Assembly (NCBI RefSeq): GCF_037975245.1
Contig: NC_092580.1
Span: forward strand, 1,331,001-1,395,000
DNA from: Apostichopus japonicus
Lineage: Eukaryota; Echinodermata; Holothuroidea; Aspidochirotida; Stichopodidae
Direction: 5' to 3'
DNA: 64,000 nucleotides
The notes under the pieces are model-generated. The model saw only the letters and a list, made by a program, of their open reading frames with translations, was not told the DNA's origin and made no database searches. The translations under genes and the position numbers were made by a program. Each line of letters begins with the position of its first letter. Position 1 is the stretch's first letter. Of the stretch, positions 62,745 to 64,000 are shown in pieces.

Positions 62745-62775
62745 CAGTTGTACAGCAATCGTCAGGCCTACTGAT
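62745..62775 (-). ncRNA. Hammerhead remnant, 5' half only
   Basis: On the minus strand CTGACGA (complement of 62759-62765) matches the CUGANGA core. The next bases, TTGCTGTACAAC, align position by position with the stem II region of the plus-strand ribozyme. The GAAA core, stem III and the 3' strand of stem I are missing: the sequence runs straight into the TA tract. It cannot self-cleave. Confidence 0.55.
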
Positions 62776-62799
62776 CCGTAATAAAATATGGGTCGCTAT

Positions 62800-64000
62800 T
62801 CCATGAACTACCATTTGGGTTTGACACGGCTGGGTGGTTTCCTTTTGTGTCTGTTGCCATGTCTACAGGTAGAGATGAGCTCGCTTCTCTAGTTGAGCGT
62901 GTTGCCTTTGAGGATGGTAATTTGGAGCTTTTCTTTGCAAAGATTGCATAGACCAGAACCAGACTGCCGCTTGTGCGTTTGGACTGTGACACAATTTCCC
63001 AGTGTATTGAATATTCAGCTTTTTTCTCCTTGAGTTGCCAGATGTGTTTAGAGAGTTCCGTTTCTTTCTTATATCGGTCATGTTGGAATGATTTGGTGTG
63101 GTTGTTGTATCTCTTCTTAAATTCTCCGCTCGCGAGGCCTATGTATGACGGGTTGTCGGTTCATGACGTGACGGTGGCTTTGTAAATGACGTCATTAACC
63201 AAGCAGTTGCCGCGAAGTGGGCAACTGTCTACTTCTCGGCAGTTGCATGTTTTTTCCTGGGGGTTGGCTCGTTTCTTTCATGACCTTTGAGTTGTGTGAC
63301 TTGATGATCTGTTGCATGTTTCTCATACAGCTGTAACTTTATTTTGACTGTTGATCTGTTGAAGATTTTGTGTAGCTTGTTGGTCTGTGGGAATTGCTTG
63401 TCGATGAGTTTTAGGAAGTCCGCCGCAAAGTTGGTCTTTACGTTTTTGCTGTACGGGGGGTTGTACCATGTGATTTTTCTTGACCTGCATTTCTTGTTCT
63501 GTTTGGTGTCTTCGTTTTCCTTGTTTTGGTATTTGATAGTATGGTTGTATCCAGCTGACCAGAGGGCATGATTGTAGGTGGGTGCTGCTTTCTTGAATGC
63601 ATCCTGGTTAGATGATAGACCAGAGACTGTTCTCGATGGCTGGCGGTATGTTCTTTATTATTGCGTGCGGGTGGTTCGAGTGTTGGCTTATGTAGATTGG
63701 TTCTTTGTTTGGTTTTCTGTAGGACTGGTATTCATGTTCAAAGTGGCGTCAAGGAAGTTGACTGTTTTCAAGTTCGTTTGGACAGTGATTTTTAGTCCAC
63801 ATGTATGGACGATCTTGATTAGGGCTTTTTGTATTCTGTCTGCTTTGCTGCCTGAGCATGACCTCATTACTGCTAGCCCATCGTCCCTGTATAGTCCCAA
63901 ACCAGTGATATCGGGGTTTTTTCTCCAGTTGGTTCAAAATGAATAGTCCCACCAATTTTCAAACTTCCGCTTTGTCAAATGCACCCATTGAGACGTGGAA
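62800..64000 (-). pseudogene. Penelope-like RT and GIY-YIG endonuclease, multiple frameshifts and stops
   Basis: Reading minus strand: FDKAEV, then a stop at 63959-63961 where Cys is usual, then KLVGLFILNQL; after a frameshift, GLYRDDGLAV with the catalytic YRDD at 63880-63891; after another shift, SYRKPNKEPIYIS and NHPHAIIKNIPP; then AFKKAAPTY and ITWYNPPYSKNV with LHKIFNRSTVK in the thumb. The cysteine cluster reads CNC..CPLRGNC and the nuclease starts VIYKATV, followed by a stop, then SYIG, TELSKHIWQLK, CNLCKEKL, another stop and ELISTCRH. At least four frameshifts and three in-frame stops make this copy dead. It is clearly related to the plus-strand ORF but is a different, older copy or subfamily. 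Confidence 0.8.

Larger units (their letters stand above)
62745..64000 (-). mobile_element. Penelope-like retroelement, decayed, minus strand (continues past the window)
   Basis: Read on the minus strand from the right edge, the sequence gives the end of the RT palm, the thumb region and a GIY-YIG endonuclease collinear with the plus-strand copy, followed by a partial hammerhead. The 5' part lies outside the window. It keeps more RT than the plus-strand copy but has many disabling changes. Confidence 0.8.

Noticed and set aside
63344-63946. Plus-strand frames at 63344-63571 and 63578-63946 as genes
   Set aside because: They are antisense shadows of the minus-strand Penelope-like remnant, whose RT and nuclease motifs are recognisable on the other strand.

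Overview
The window is animal nuclear DNA, not bacterial or phage. The evidence is about 46 kb of satellite DNA, several eukaryotic transposable-element families with their hallmark target-site duplications, a non-LTR reverse transcriptase fragment, two Penelope-like retroelements, spliceosomal-looking exon borders and AT-rich non-coding sequence. The mix (Penelope-like elements with a GIY-YIG endonuclease, a CR1/L2/Jockey-like RT, hAT elements) suggests a metazoan, probably an aquatic invertebrate. I cannot name the species, and no intact host gene is visible.

Layout. 1-46170 is one uninterrupted tandem array of roughly 295 monomers, running off the left edge. A 155/156-bp monomer family (A) fills about 1-25.5 kb. 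A 157-bp family (B) with a GT insertion fills about 30.2-46.2 kb. A mixed zone lies between, containing a recent 2187-bp tandem duplication. Each monomer holds matches to the RNA polymerase III A box and B box in tRNA-like order, so the satellite looks derived from a tRNA-related SINE-type head. Long open frames across the array, on both strands, are a by-product of 156-bp monomers (52 codons) and not genes.

46.2-64 kb is a graveyard of mobile elements. It holds a dispersed MITE-like family (four copies); a duplicated block (49.4-50.7 and 54.5-56.8 kb), one copy of which carries a truncated non-LTR retrotransposon; a 942-bp hAT-like element with an 8-bp target duplication; an HNH/His-Me-finger fragment; and a broken acidic 'YxFEP' coding remnant. 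A 3.9-kb element with perfect 28-bp terminal inverted repeats has been invaded by a second, 1.49-kb hAT-like element with a perfect 8-bp target duplication. At the right end two Penelope-like elements lie tail to tail around an 88-bp TA tract.

The strongest functional RNA call is a complete type I hammerhead ribozyme fold at 62506-62551, eight bases after the stop codon of the plus-strand Penelope ORF. The opposite copy keeps only the 5' half of the same motif. The observations I rank highest are the Pol III-box satellite, with a two-base indel that decides D-arm pairing, and the hammerhead/Penelope pair.
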